Below the pieces are notes generated by a model. It made no database searches. It was given only the letters and a program-made list of their open reading frames with translations, and was not told the origin of the DNA. A stretch of DNA of 64,000 nucleotides, taken from positions 3,100,001 to 3,164,000 of the forward strand of contig NZ_CP076543.1 in assembly GCF_030440515.1 (NCBI RefSeq), given 5' to 3'. The DNA comes from Streptomyces xanthophaeus (lineage in GTDB: Bacteria > Actinomycetota > Actinomycetes > Streptomycetales > Streptomycetaceae). Numbering within the stretch: the first letter of the stretch is position 1; each line of letters begins with the position of its first letter. Positions 53,211 to 62,516 of this stretch are shown piece by piece. The translations under genes and the position numbers were made by a program.

Positions 53211-54527
53211 TCAGAGATTCTCCAGCATCTCGGTGACCAGCGCGGCGATCGGGGAGCGCTCCGAGCGCGTCAGCGTGATGTGGGCGAAGAGCGGGTGGCC
53301 CTTCAACTTCTCGACCACGGCGACCACTCCGTCGTACCGGCCGACCCGCAGGTTGTCCCGCTGGGCGACATCGTGGGTCAGAACGACCCGCGAATTGGCT
53401 CCAATTCGGGACAGAACGGTCAGCAGGACATTGCGCTCCAGCGACTGCGCCTCGTCCACGATCACGAAGGCGTCGTGCAGCGAGCGGCCGCGGATGTGCG
53501 TGAGCGGCAGGACCTCCAGCATCCCGCGGTTCAGCACCTCCTCGATGACCTCGCGCCCGGCGACCGCCGAGAGGGTATCGAACACCGCCTGCGCCCAGGG
53601 GCTCATCTTCTCGGAGGCGTCCCCGGGCAGATAGCCGAGATCCTGGCCGCCCACCGCGTACAGCGGCCGGAAGACCATCACCTTCTGGTGCTGCCTGCGC
53701 TCCAGGACCGCTTCCAGCCCCGCGCAGAGCGCCAGCGCCGACTTTCCGGTGCCGGCCCGGCCGCCCATCGAGATGATCCCGATCTCGGGGTCGAGGAGGA
53801 GGTCCAGCGCGATGCGCTGCTCGGCGCTGCGGCCGTGCAGCCCGAAGGCCTCACGGTCCCCGCGTACGAGCTTCACGTTGCCGTCGGCCGTGACCCGGCC
53901 GAGGGCCTTGCCGCGCTCGGACTGCAGGACCAGTCCGGTGTGCACGGGCAGTTCCGCGGCTTCCGGCACGTAGAGGCGGTCCTCCGAGTAGAGGAGGTCC
54001 ACCTGTTCCCCGGAGAGGGCGAGGTCGCTCATGCCCGTCCAGCCGGCGTCGGTGATCGCGAGTTCCGCGCGGTACTCCTCGGCGATCAGCCCCACGGAGG
54101 AGGCCTTGATGCGCAGTGGGAGATCCTTCGAGACCACCGTGACGTCGTAGCCCTCGGCCTGGAGGTTGCGGGCGACCGCGAGGATCCGCGAGTCGTTGTC
54201 CCCCAGCCTGAAGCCTGCGGGCAGGACGCTCGTGTCGGAGTGGTTGAGCTCGACGCGCAGGGTGCCGCCCAGATCGCCCAGCGGGATGGGGGCGTCCAGG
54301 CGACCGTTGCGAACCCGGAAGTCGTCGAGCAGGCGCAGGGCCTGGCGCGCGAAGTAGCCGAGTTCGGGATGGTGCCTCTTTGCCTCCAGCTCGGTGATCA
54401 CCACGATCGGGAGCACGACCTCGTGCTCGTCGAAGCGGGAGATCGCATTGGGGTCTGCCAGCAGGACGCTGGTGTCGAGGACGTAGGTCCGCCTGTCGGG
54501 CAGGCGGCTCTTTGTGCTGGTCACCAC
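53211..54527 (-). CDS. PIN-PhoH family protein (RNA-processing ATPase)
   Basis: 438 residues from the GTG at 54525-54527 (a second GTG follows directly). The PIN ribonuclease domain covers ~13-150: [12 protein letters not shown] gives D18, [10 protein letters not shown] the Glu, and [13 protein letters not shown] the second Asp. The PhoH P-loop domain has [12 protein letters not shown] (~254) and [13 protein letters not shown] (~354). This is the YlaK/PhoH2-type fusion: the PIN part cuts RNA and the PhoH part is a helicase-like ATPase. It is a monocistronic chromosomal copy, not the short PhoH of the era-ybeY cluster. Confidence 0.93.
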   Translation of the reverse strand: MVTSTKSRLPDRRTYVLDTSVLLADPNAISRFDEHEVVLPIVVITELEAKRHHPELGYFARQALRLLDDFRVRNGRLDAPIPLGDLGGTLRVELNHSDTSVLPAGFRLGDNDSRILAVARNLQAEGYDVTVVSKDLPLRIKASSVGLIAEEYRAELAITDAGWTGMSDLALSGEQVDLLYSEDRLYVPEAAELPVHTGLVLQSERGKALGRVTADGNVKLVRGDREAFGLHGRSAEQRIALDLLLDPEIGIISMGGRAGTGKSALALCAGLEAVLERRQHQKVMVFRPLYAVGGQDLGYLPGDASEKMSPWAQAVFDTLSAVAGREVIEEVLNRGMLEVLPLTHIRGRSLHDAFVIVDEAQSLERNVLLTVLSRIGANSRVVLTHDVAQRDNLRVGRYDGVVAVVEKLKGHPLFAHITLTRSERSPIAALVTEMLENL

Positions 54528-54829
54528 GGAAGGACGTACCCCCTCGGAAGAGGTCGGGCCATGAAGACCGGACCGGTCATCGGCACCCATGCCAGGGCCG
54601 ATTTCCGGCCCTCCACTCCGTCCGTGCGAACCGCACGTGCGTCCTGGTGCAAAGGGCCTCCCGGGCGGACGACCCCATGCCGTCCGCTGAGACTCGACAC
54701 CCGTGGATCGGGCGTCGACCTGAAAGGGATATTCCCCGAACAGGCCAGGCCATGCCATGGCATATGACGGACGCTCGGTGAATCCCTGGTGAAGGCTTCG
54801 AGGGGAGGGGGTGCCGGGACCCGAGGTGC
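54528..54829. other. 302-bp gap between phoH-like and uppS genes
   Basis: No gene, repeat or hairpin recognised. It contains the promoter of the PhoH-type gene and the end of the uppS transcript. Confidence 0.5.
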
Positions 54830-55591
54830 TCAGGTGCCGTAGCGCCGGTGACGGGCCGCGTAGTCGCGCAGGGCCCGCAGGAAGTCGACCTTGCGGAAGG
54901 CCGGCCAGAAGACCTCGCAGAAGTAGTACTCGCTGTGGGCGCTCTGCCACAGCATGAATCCGGACAGCCGCTGCTCGCCGCTGGTGCGGATGACGAGGTC
55001 CGGATCCGGCTGACCGCGCGTGTAGAGGTGCTCGGCGATGTGGTCGATGTCGAGGATCTCGGCGAGCTCCTCGAAGGAGGTGCCCTTGCGCGCGTGCTCC
55101 AGCAGCAGCGAGCGGACCGCGTCGGCGATCTCCTGGCGGCCGCCGTAGCCGACGGCGACGTTGACGAGTATCCCGTCGACGTCGTGGGTGGCCTGCTCGG
55201 CCTCCTTGAGCACGGTCTGCGTCCGGGCGGGCAGGATGTCGAGGTTGCCGACGTGGTGGACGCGCCAGCGGCCGTCCGCGGCGAGGCCGCGCACGGTGTT
55301 CTCGATGATGTTGAGCAGCGGGCGGAGCTCGACCTCGGGCCGGTCCAGGTTGTCCGTGGAGAGCATCCACAGGGTGACGACCTCGACGTCCGTCTCGGTG
55401 CACCAGCCCAGCATCTCGGAGATCTTGTCGGCGCCGGCCTGGTGGCCCTGCTCCGTCGTCCCTCCGGACGCCTTCGCCCAGCGGCGGTTTCCGTCCAGGA
55501 TGACGCCGATGTGCTTGGGCGCCGCATCATGGTCGAGGCGGCCTTCCACCCGGCGTGCGTAAAGCCTGTACACCAGGTCGCGCAGCTTCAC
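54830..55591 (-). CDS. uppS: Isoprenyl transferase (undecaprenyl diphosphate synthase)
   Basis: 253 residues from the GTG at 55589-55591 (GGAAGATC upstream). [14 protein letters not shown] contains the catalytic Asp (D33). [24 protein letters not shown] and [20 protein letters not shown] match the cis-prenyltransferase regions. It extends farnesyl diphosphate to the C50-C55 carrier lipid for peptidoglycan. Streptomyces usually have two copies; this window shows one. Confidence 0.94.
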   Translation of the reverse strand: MKLRDLVYRLYARRVEGRLDHDAAPKHIGVILDGNRRWAKASGGTTEQGHQAGADKISEMLGWCTETDVEVVTLWMLSTDNLDRPEVELRPLLNIIENTVRGLAADGRWRVHHVGNLDILPARTQTVLKEAEQATHDVDGILVNVAVGYGGRQEIADAVRSLLLEHARKGTSFEELAEILDIDHIAEHLYTRGQPDPDLVIRTSGEQRLSGFMLWQSAHSEYYFCEVFWPAFRKVDFLRALRDYAARHRRYGT

Positions 55592-55720
55592 GATCTTCCA
55601 GCCCCTCCGTGCCTTGCCCCCGTGCGAAATGCGGTCCCTCCCCCGAGTCCGCCACATTACTGCGCGGTGGGATCGGGTACCCAACTCGGTCTGTCACAAG
55701 TCCGTGATAGGGAGGACAAC

Positions 55721-56758
55721 GTGACTGATACCAATCCCTATCGGGCAGAGCCCTCGCGCTACGACTCCATGGAGTACCGGCGCACCGGCCACAGCGGCCT
55801 CAAGCTCCCCGCCATCTCCCTCGGCCTCTGGCACAACTTCGGCGACGACAGGTCCCTGGAGTCCCAGCGGGCGATCCTCCGCCGGGCCTTCGACCTCGGC
55901 ATCACCCACTTCGACCTGGCGAACAACTACGGCCCGCCGCCCGGCTCGGCCGAGCTGAACTTCGGCAAGATCTTTTCGCAGGACTTCGCGTCCTACCGCG
56001 ACGAGCTGATCCTGTCGACCAAGGCCGGCTACCTGATGCACCCCGGGCCGTACGGCGAGTGGGGCAGCCGCAAGTACCTGCTCAGCTCGCTCGACGCCTC
56101 GCTGAAGCGGATGGGCGTGGACTACGTCGACATCTTCTACTCGCACCGCTTCGACCCGGAGACCCCGCTGGAGGAGACCATGGGCGCCCTCGCGTCCGCG
56201 GTCCAGCAGGGCAAGGCGCTGTACGTGGGCCTCTCCTCCTACACGGCGGAGCAGACGGCCGAGGCCGTGCGGATCCTGCGCGGGATGGGTGTGCGCCCGC
56301 TCATCCACCAGCCCTCCTACTCCATGATCAACCGCTGGACGGAGGAGGACGCGCTGCTGGACACCCTGGAGGAGGCCGGCATGGGCTGCATCTCCTTCGC
56401 GCCGCTCGCGCAGGGCATGCTGACCGGCAAGTACCTGAAGGGCATCCCGGCGGACTCGCGGGCCGCGCAGGGCAAGTCCCTGAACCCGGACCTGCTCTCG
56501 GACGAGGTGCTCCGCCGGCTGACCGGTCTGAACGAGATCGCGGCCCGCCGCGGGCAGTCCCTCGCCCAGCTGGCGCTCAAGTGGGTGCTCCGCGACGACC
56601 GGATGACCTCGGCCCTGATCGGCGCGTCGAGCGTGCCGCAGCTGGAGGAGAACGTGGCCGCGCTGGCGTCCGCGCCGCTCGGGGAGGCCGAGTTGAAGGA
56701 GATCGACTCCCTCGCCGTCTCCACGCCCGGCACCAACATCTGGGCCCAGCGCGGCTGA
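55721..56758 (+). CDS. Aldo-keto reductase (L-glyceraldehyde-3-phosphate reductase-like)
   Basis: 345 residues; GGGAGGACAAC precedes the GTG. The AKR catalytic set is HFDLANNYG (Asp and Tyr), STKAGY (Lys) and FYSHRFDP (His). SAELNFGKIFSQDF, GPYGEWGSRKYLLSSLDASL and LSSYTAEQTAEAVRI are typical of the MgrA/YghZ (AKR14) subgroup. This NADPH enzyme detoxifies methylglyoxal-type aldehydes. The physiological substrate is not fixed by sequence. Confidence 0.93.
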   Translation: MTDTNPYRAEPSRYDSMEYRRTGHSGLKLPAISLGLWHNFGDDRSLESQRAILRRAFDLGITHFDLANNYGPPPGSAELNFGKIFSQDFASYRDELILSTKAGYLMHPGPYGEWGSRKYLLSSLDASLKRMGVDYVDIFYSHRFDPETPLEETMGALASAVQQGKALYVGLSSYTAEQTAEAVRILRGMGVRPLIHQPSYSMINRWTEEDALLDTLEEAGMGCISFAPLAQGMLTGKYLKGIPADSRAAQGKSLNPDLLSDEVLRRLTGLNEIAARRGQSLAQLALKWVLRDDRMTSALIGASSVPQLEENVAALASAPLGEAELKEIDSLAVSTPGTNIWAQRG

Positions 56759-56799
56759 CCTGCGCATTTTCCGCGCAGCACGGTCGAGGAGCCGGAAAA

Positions 56800-56841
56800 C
56801 AAAAAACGGGCCGGTCCGTGGGGGGGATACGGACCGGCCCG
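56800..56841 (-). terminator. Intrinsic terminator of the prepilin peptidase gene
   Basis: CGGGCCGGTCCGT (56807-56819) pairs exactly with 56829-56841. Read on the minus strand, the stem is followed by TTTTTTGTTTT (56797-56806), one of the few canonical U-tracts in this window. Confidence 0.85.
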
Positions 56842-56900
56842 AGGGGGGGGTTCCACCATAACCCTTCGTAGAGCATGGTGCGTGCATTGGCGCACGATGA

Positions 56901-57716
56901 TTACGCTCCGAAACCACCCAGCAGCACTCCGGTGAGTGCTCCGGCCGCCATGAAGGGGCCGAACGCGTAGCTCTGATTCCGCTCGTCGGGGCTGCACAGC
57001 AGCAGGATCAGCCCGTACAGGGCCCCGTAGAGCAGGCCGAGGAAGGCCCCGGCGGACCATACCCCCCACCCGTACCACCCAAGAGCGACCCCCAATGGGA
57101 GCGCCAGCTTGACGTCGCCGAAGCCCATGCCGGCGGGGTTGATCAGATGGAGCAGCAGGTACGCCGCTCCGAGCGCGCCGCCGCCCAGCAGCGCGAGCCG
57201 CCAGTCGCCTCCGGCGCGGGGCAGGAGGGTGGCCGTACCGAGCCCGGCGGCGACCGCGGCGGCGAGCGGCAGGGTCAGCACGTCCGGCAGCCGGTGCACG
57301 GCGCGGTCCACGAGCGAGAGCAGGACGACCACCGGGGCGAGGCCCACGTAGGCCGGCGCCTCGGGCCGCGCCCCGACGGCAGCTCCGAGCACGGCGCAGA
57401 GCGCCCCGACGAGGGCGGCGAGGGGGACGGCGCGCCTCCCGTAGGCGTGCGGCGCCGCGGGCCCGGGGGGCGGGCCGCCCGGGCCCTGGCCTTGGCCTTG
57501 GCCCTGGCCCTGGGCCTGGCCCTGGCCCTGCACGACAGCCTCCACGGGAACGCGGCAGCGGGCCGGTCCGAGCCAGCCGCGCACCCGGTGCCCCTGCGGG
57601 CAGCGGTCGCGCCAAGATTCCCCCGGCTCGACGGAGAGGCGGTAGGCGGCACGCGGCAGCAGCCATCCCGCGGTGGCGCCGTAGCCGGCGGCGAGAACGA
57701 TCAGGACGGCACCCAT
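56901..57716 (-). CDS. Prepilin peptidase (A24 family)
   Basis: 271 residues with ~7 hydrophobic segments. The aspartyl protease pair is in VDRAVHRLPDVLTLPL and GMGFGDVKLALPLG (the GxGD motif). It has an N-terminal cytoplasmic loop with CPQGH...CRVPVE, a reduced form of the zinc Cys region. Within that loop is a QG dipeptide run (QGQGQAQGQGQGQGQG) encoded by repeated hexamers. It processes type IV or Tad prepilins; no pilin genes are in the window. Confidence 0.9.
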   Translation of the reverse strand: MGAVLIVLAAGYGATAGWLLPRAAYRLSVEPGESWRDRCPQGHRVRGWLGPARCRVPVEAVVQGQGQAQGQGQGQGQGPGGPPPGPAAPHAYGRRAVPLAALVGALCAVLGAAVGARPEAPAYVGLAPVVVLLSLVDRAVHRLPDVLTLPLAAAVAAGLGTATLLPRAGGDWRLALLGGGALGAAYLLLHLINPAGMGFGDVKLALPLGVALGWYGWGVWSAGAFLGLLYGALYGLILLLCSPDERNQSYAFGPFMAAGALTGVLLGGFGA

Positions 57717-57865
57717 GCGGCGACGGTAGCGCCGACGCGCCCCGCTGTGCGGGGCTTCCGGGGCTCTCTTCTTTCAGCCCGTCCGGCGTGTGCGGACCGG
57801 GTCCGGGCGGAGCCCGGGGAACGGTGGAAGAAGCGGGCGGGGGACGGCTCCGCGCAGCGGCACCC

Positions 57866-58033
57866 CCTAGGGGGTGTCTTGCCGATCATGCCGGGCTCGC
57901 GGGGCCTGGTGCCGCGCCTCGCCGCGTTGTCCTCGGTCGGCGACGCTCCGCGTCGCCTCCCTCGTCCGCCTTGCGATCCACGGCACCAGGCCCCGCTCCC
58001 TGATCCGGCCTGATCGACAAGACACCCCCTAGG
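57866..58033. mobile_element. MITE-like inverted-repeat element, long copy (168 bp)
   Basis: The ends (57866-57892 and 58007-58033) are inverted repeats beginning CCTAGGGGGTGTCTTG, nearly the same as those of the 27.5 kb element. Inner sequences (GGATCAGGGAGCGG, GCGAGCCCGG) are shared, in the opposite orientation. The centre adds ~80 bp with its own arms GGCACCAGGCCCCG / CGGGGCCTGGTGCC. It has no ORF. It ends 9 bases before the DUF192 gene, supplying that gene's upstream region. Confidence 0.65.
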
Positions 58034-58042
58034 CTGGCCGGC

Positions 58043-58411
58043 ATGGCGAACTGGCAGGACGGCCACGGCACACTTCACGCCGGCACGCACCGCATCCCCC
58101 TGGAGGTCGCCGCGTCCTACCGGGCCCGCACCCGGGGCCTGCTCGGGCGGGACGGGATCGACGGCGCGATGCTGCTGACCCCCGCGGCGAGCGTGCACAC
58201 CTTCCGGATGCGGTTCGCGATCGACGTGGCGTACCTCGACCGCGACCTCGGCGTGCTCGCCGTGGTCACCATGGCGCCGGGCCGGCTCGGGCTGCCGCGA
58301 CTGCGCTCCCGGCACGTCCTGGAGTCGGCGGCCGGTGCCATGGCGGGCTGGGGCCTGCGGGCCGGAACCCGCATCAAGGTGGACGTACCCGGGCGTCTCA
58401 CTCGCCGCTAG
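58043..58411 (+). CDS. DUF192 family protein
   Basis: 122 residues. RTRGLLGRDGIDGAMLLTPA, SVHTFRMRFAIDVAYLDRDL and VLESAAGAMAGWGLRAGTRI are the DUF192 signature (small beta-barrel). No signal peptide is seen. DUF192 genes sit beside Tad pilus and prepilin peptidase genes in Streptomyces, as here. The MITE-like element abuts the start, so there is no clear ribosome site; the ATG at 58043 is chosen because the family fits from there. Confidence 0.88.
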   Translation: MANWQDGHGTLHAGTHRIPLEVAASYRARTRGLLGRDGIDGAMLLTPAASVHTFRMRFAIDVAYLDRDLGVLAVVTMAPGRLGLPRLRSRHVLESAAGAMAGWGLRAGTRIKVDVPGRLTRR

Positions 58412-58470
58412 GCGAGGCCCCTCACTGGCAGTAGGTTGGGGCGGTTGAGCTGGGGCATCAGGGGAGCGGC

Positions 58471-59088
58471 ATGACGGAGAACGCGCGGATCAAGGCGCTG
58501 GAGCAGATCATGCCGGCGACGCACGGCGCCGACGAGGACATCGACTGGCCGGCGGTCGAGGCCGTCTGGGGGACCCGATTCCCGGCCGATTTCGTCGCGT
58601 TCATGGGCCGCTTCGGCGCGGGCTCCATCAACGGCGAGGCCAGCATCCTGCTGCCGCTGCCCAAGCCCGGACTCCAGTGGGACCCGGCCGGGATGGCGGA
58701 GGAGACCGACAACGCCCGCCAGACCTGGGAGGCGGAGGGCGGCCGCTCCGCCTTCGACGTGGACCCCGAGTCGATCATCGCCTGGGGCGTCACCGGCGGG
58801 TCGGACATCCTGTGCTGGCTCACCTCCGACCCCGATCCGGACCGGTGGCCGGTCCTGGTCTGCGGACGGCACACCGCCGACTCCTTCGCGGTCTACCCGT
58901 ACGGCATGGCCGAGTTCCTCTACCGGCTGTGCTCCGACGAGTTCGACGTGAGCCCCGTCAGCATCACCTTCTGGGACGGCGGCCACCTCAGCTTCGTGCA
59001 CTGGCGCAAGGCCCAGCGGCGCTGGCAGGAGGGCCGCAACCCGGAGACGGGCGAGCCCGACCCGTACGCGGGCGAGTTCGCCGACTAG
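58471..59088 (+). CDS. SMI1/KNR4 (SUKH) family protein
   Basis: 205 residues. The N-terminal fold IDWPAVEAVWGTRFPADFVA FMGRFGAG matches the SUKH start, and GGSDILCWLTSDPDPDRWPV and FAVYPYGMAEFLYRLCSDEF the middle and end of the single-domain SUKH proteins of Streptomyces. SUKH proteins often give immunity to nuclease or other polymorphic toxins. No toxin gene is adjacent, so the role here is open. Confidence 0.88.
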   Translation: MTENARIKALEQIMPATHGADEDIDWPAVEAVWGTRFPADFVAFMGRFGAGSINGEASILLPLPKPGLQWDPAGMAEETDNARQTWEAEGGRSAFDVDPESIIAWGVTGGSDILCWLTSDPDPDRWPVLVCGRHTADSFAVYPYGMAEFLYRLCSDEFDVSPVSITFWDGGHLSFVHWRKAQRRWQEGRNPETGEPDPYAGEFAD

Positions 59089-59247
59089 GCCGCAGCGGCA
59101 CCCGGGGCGCGCGTAGCGCCCTCATGCCCCTCCGCGTACGACCGCCAGGACCGGTATCTCCGTGTCCGCAGCTCCGCCTGCCCTCGTCACAGCTCGGGTC
59201 GTCTTCACCCTCGGGGCGAAACACCGCCCGACGCGGCACCGGAGGTA

Positions 59248-59294
59248 CCGAAAACCCGCAGGGCCCGTTCCGGGACCGGAAACGGGCTTTTCGG
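59248..59294 (+). terminator. Hairpin downstream of the SUKH gene
   Basis: CCGAAAA (59248-59254) pairs with TTTTCGG (59288-59294). An inner stem GCCCGTTCCGG pairs with CCGGAAACGGGC apart from one bulge. The A/T arms give a U-tract on the plus strand. Confidence 0.65.
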
Positions 59295-59508
59295 CATGTC
59301 TACGCGCGTCCAGTATTTGGATCACATATCGGAAAACACCATTAGGAAAACCCCCACTTGGAGCATTGACCACAAGTGCGCCCCCAATGGAATCAACCAC
59401 CCCTCCCTCAGGAGAGAATTCCGGCCAACGGGCCATCGAGGGACACCCCGGCTCGGAGCAACTCATAAGTAATAACGGGATCCAAAAGAAAACCAGGGGA
59501 ATACACCC
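59295..59508. promoter_or_regulatory. Upstream region of the solute-binding lipoprotein gene
   Basis: Noticeably AT-richer than the flanks. CATTGACCACAAG (59361-59373) contains a good -35 (TTGACC). No clear -10 is obvious at the expected distance. AGGGGA lies nine bases before the GTG. Confidence 0.4.
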
Positions 59509-60795
59509 GTGCGACGAAGAATTTCCGGCACGACCGCCACCACGGCCGTGCTCGGTCTGCTGATACCACTGGCCGGATGCGGTGGGTCCGGAGACGATGC
59601 AGGTGACGGCGGTACGCTGCATCTGGTCGCCGCCGAATACGGCGACAGCCCGGCCACCAGCTCCAAGCCCTACTGGGAGAAGATGGCGGCCGATTTCAAC
59701 GAGGCGAACCCCGGAATCAAGCTCGACGTCAAGCTCCTGCCATGGGCCGACATCGACCGCGAGGTCTCCCGTATGGTCAAGGCCGGCAAGGCGCCGGATG
59801 TGGCGCTGATGGGGTCCTACTCGGACTTCGCGGCCCAGGGGAAGCTGTATCCCGCGGACGAACTCCTCTCGGTCACGGCCGAGGCGAATTTCCTCCAGCC
59901 GCTCGCCGACGCGGGCTCCGTCGGCAACACCCTCTACGGCCTTCCCTTCGTGGCGAGCAGCCGTCTCCTCTTCTACAACGAGGCTCTCTTCGCCAAGGCC
60001 GGCATCAAGGATCCCCCCAAGACCTGGTCCGACCTCAAGGCCGACGCCAAGGCGCTCAAGGACAAGGGCGTGAAGTACCCCTACGCCCTGCCGCTCGGCC
60101 CGGAGGAGGCGCACGCCGAGGCGCTGATCTGGGAGCTGAGCAACGGCGGCGGCTACGCCGACAGCAGCGGCAACTACAGCCTGGCCTCCGAGCAGAACAT
60201 CGAGACCTGGGACTGGGTCAAGAAGGAGATGGTCGCTTCCGGGTTCACCGGCCCGACCCCGCCGTCCCAGCTGAACCGCGCCGACGCCTTCGCGGCCTTC
60301 CTGCGCGGCGAGGTCGGCATGGTCAACGGGTATCCCTCGCTCGCCCACGAGGCGCGCGCCAAGGGCATCGGTGTCCAGACCACCTCCATGCCGGTCTCGG
60401 ACAACCTCGGCACGGGGGTGCCGCCGCCCACCGTCGGTGTCGCCGACTGGATGATGGCCTTCAAGCAGAACGGCAAGCGCGCGGAGATCGGCAAGTTCCT
60501 GGAGTTCATCTACCAGGACAAGAACCTGTCGGACTTCGCCGGCCGGTACCACCTGCTGCCGTCCACCGTCACGGCCTCGCGCACCCCGGCCGGGGGCGGC
60601 CTGGACAAGAACGACACCCAGTTCCTGAACGCGCTGCGCGGCGCCCAGCTCTACCCGGTCAACGACCCGGCCTGGCTGACGGTCAGCGACACCATCAAGC
60701 GCAACATCGGACGCGCCGTGGAACCGACCGGCAGCCCGAAGGGCGTGCTGGAGGACATCGCCGGACAGGCCGCCCAGGCCTCCAAGAAGCACTGA
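59509..60795 (+). CDS. Extracellular solute-binding lipoprotein (sugar ABC type)
   Basis: 428 residues, GTG start. The lipobox LIPLAGC is at ~20-26, with the lipidated Cys followed by GGSGDD. The family 1 SBP fold is seen in PYWEKMAADFNEANPGIKLD, GKAPDVALMGSYSDFAAQGK, YGLPFVASSRLLFYNEALFA and GEVGMVNGYP. Such proteins deliver oligosaccharides or polyols to an ABC importer. No permease or ATPase gene follows: downstream is an opposite-strand hypothetical, so this is an orphan. The ligand is unknown. Confidence 0.92.
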   Translation: MRRRISGTTATTAVLGLLIPLAGCGGSGDDAGDGGTLHLVAAEYGDSPATSSKPYWEKMAADFNEANPGIKLDVKLLPWADIDREVSRMVKAGKAPDVALMGSYSDFAAQGKLYPADELLSVTAEANFLQPLADAGSVGNTLYGLPFVASSRLLFYNEALFAKAGIKDPPKTWSDLKADAKALKDKGVKYPYALPLGPEEAHAEALIWELSNGGGYADSSGNYSLASEQNIETWDWVKKEMVASGFTGPTPPSQLNRADAFAAFLRGEVGMVNGYPSLAHEARAKGIGVQTTSMPVSDNLGTGVPPPTVGVADWMMAFKQNGKRAEIGKFLEFIYQDKNLSDFAGRYHLLPSTVTASRTPAGGGLDKNDTQFLNALRGAQLYPVNDPAWLTVSDTIKRNIGRAVEPTGSPKGVLEDIAGQAAQASKKH

Positions 60796-60943
60796 GAAGT
60801 TCCTCGACACGGGACCTTCGACCCATGCCGCAGACCACCCCGTGCGGCACCATGGCCACTACGGCACTTGATCCAAGGCCTCGGCCCAGTCGCCCGACGA
60901 GCACCCACAAGGTGCACGGGGCGGCCGGCCTCCACCCGGACCC

Positions 60944-61570
60944 TCAGCGCTGCTGCCCGTGGTCCGCGGCGAACGCCGTCCGGTACTGCTCGCAGCTGGA
61001 GTTCCAGCGCAGCGTCCCCGCCAGCGTTCCGTAGCCCGAGCGCGTGAGCGACCACTCCACCGTGTACTCCCCGGTGTCGCACGCGATCCGCTTGTCCCCC
61101 GCGACCTTCTCCCGCCCGGTCGGCGGCTTCCCGGTCAGCTCCTTGCGCACTTCCGCGACCTTGGCCCGGTCGGCGGAGCGCAGTACGGCGTGCACGACGA
61201 TCGGGTGCTCGCCCTCCTTCACCGTCACCGCCTTCTTCACCACCGTCGAGTCCGACACCGACCAGGCGAACTCGTACCCGGGCAGCCATGCCAGGGTCTT
61301 GGGGTCGGCGACCTTGCGCTCGAAGTCCGGCGCGCCCGAGGGGCCGGGGCGGGTGACCGTCCTGTACTGGACCCCGGGGTGGAAGCGGAACTGCGCCTCC
61401 ACCTTGTGCATCTCGTCCTTGGTCCACATCGACTTCATGGTCTTCTCGCCGCCTGCCGGGTCCTGGAGGTACGCCGTTCCCTCCGCGGCGGTGGCGGCCT
61501 GGCCCAGGAGGGGCGCGAGCGCCGCGGAGGCGGCGGCGAGGGCGAGAACGGCGGTGCGGGTGCGCTTCAT
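60944..61570 (-). CDS. Secreted protein of unknown function
   Basis: 208 residues. The signal peptide is MKRTRTAVLALAAASAALAP, cleavage near AATAAEG. The mature domain has MHKVEAQFRFHPGVQYRTVT, a repeated SVSD/EWSLTRSG pattern and two Cys (RIACDTGE, WNSSCEQY) that probably pair. The start ATG is 61568-61570. I do not recognise the family. It stands alone. Confidence 0.75.
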   Translation of the reverse strand: MKRTRTAVLALAAASAALAPLLGQAATAAEGTAYLQDPAGGEKTMKSMWTKDEMHKVEAQFRFHPGVQYRTVTRPGPSGAPDFERKVADPKTLAWLPGYEFAWSVSDSTVVKKAVTVKEGEHPIVVHAVLRSADRAKVAEVRKELTGKPPTGREKVAGDKRIACDTGEYTVEWSLTRSGYGTLAGTLRWNSSCEQYRTAFAADHGQQR

Positions 61571-61763
61571 GCCGGGACCAACGGGACCCTCCGGCGGGCC
61601 GGAACGACGCCGGGCACGCTTTCACCCGTACGGGAGCGCCCGGTTCCGGTGACCTCGGAATACCCGGCGATCAACTCCCGTTCCGGCGGGGACACCGTCA
61701 GCCTGGCGCAGAAGCCGTTCCGGGAGCCGCCCGGTCAGCGGGCGGCGCGGGAGGGGCGGCCGG

Positions 61764-62093
61764 GCTCCGCTGCTGGCGCCGGACACCGCCGCCGAGTTCG
61801 CGCGGCTGCACACGCCGGGCCAGGACGCCGTGACCGCGGAGCAGGACCGCTTCGGGCTCGGCTTCGCGCAGCAGCCCGCGGTGGGCCCGGAGGCCTTCGG
61901 GCACTCCGGCGCGGCGGGCGGCCAGGGCTTCGCCGACCCGGTCACGGGGATCGCGTACGGCTACACGCGCCGCCGCTACGGCTTCCCGGGCGGGCGCGCC
62001 CAGGAGAACGACCGCCTGACGGCGGCGGTGCTGGGCGTGGCGCGGGAGCTGGAGCCCGCCCGGGAAGCCGCCAAGGGGTCCGTTCAGGCCTGA
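61764..62093 (+). pseudogene. C-terminal remnant of a serine hydrolase (class C beta-lactamase fold)
   Basis: The frame reads LLAPDTAAEFARLHTPGQDA, then RFGLGFAQQP, EAFGHSGAAGGQGFADPVTG and IAYGYTRRRYGFPG. These match the end of beta-lactamase-family esterases, where FGHxGxGG is the third catalytic box (H/K-x-G). The part with SxxK and YxN is missing upstream, where a frame with no coding bias stands instead. Its 3' end overlaps the NTF2-like gene by ten bases. I read it as a truncated gene; a small functional product is unlikely. Confidence 0.6.
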
Positions 62094-62413
62094 CCGGTCT
62101 CGAAGCGGCTGATCCGGCCGCCGCCGGGGGCGATCACGAAGCGCCAGGTGGTGCGCATCTCGCCCCAGGTGTCGTTGCGGTAGTTGACGAGCAGGGTGCG
62201 GCCGCTGTCGGACTCGGACTGGACGTCCATGTGGCCGCCGGAGTCGAAGATCTCGCGGTCGATCCAGTCGTGCAGATCGCGGTCGGAACCGTCGTCGGAC
62301 ATGGTCGCGTCGGCGGTCAGGACCGCGAGGAAGGCGTCCTTGTCGTGCGCGTTGACGGCGGCGACGAGGGCGCCGACCACCGGGTCGGACAGTCTGGCGG
62401 GGGCGATGGCCAC
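62084..62413 (-). CDS. NTF2-like (SnoaL-type) protein
   Basis: 109 residues with CAGGAGG upstream of the ATG. LVAAVNAHDKDAFLAVLTAD, DLHDWIDREIFDSGGHMDVQ and NDTWGEMRTTWRFVIAPGGG fit the small cone-shaped NTF2-like fold of nuclear transport factor 2 family proteins. The pocket residues do not tell a substrate. It is standalone. Confidence 0.82.
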   Translation of the reverse strand: MAIAPARLSDPVVGALVAAVNAHDKDAFLAVLTADATMSDDGSDRDLHDWIDREIFDSGGHMDVQSESDSGRTLLVNYRNDTWGEMRTTWRFVIAPGGGRISRFETGQA

Positions 62414-62516
62414 AGGAGCCTCCTGGTCGGGCGTACGTTCGTCCGTGCCCGACCAGGGAACAACGCAGGCGGGTCCGCGTCGTTCACCGTCACCCGTTCG
62501 CGCGGCGGACGGCGTG

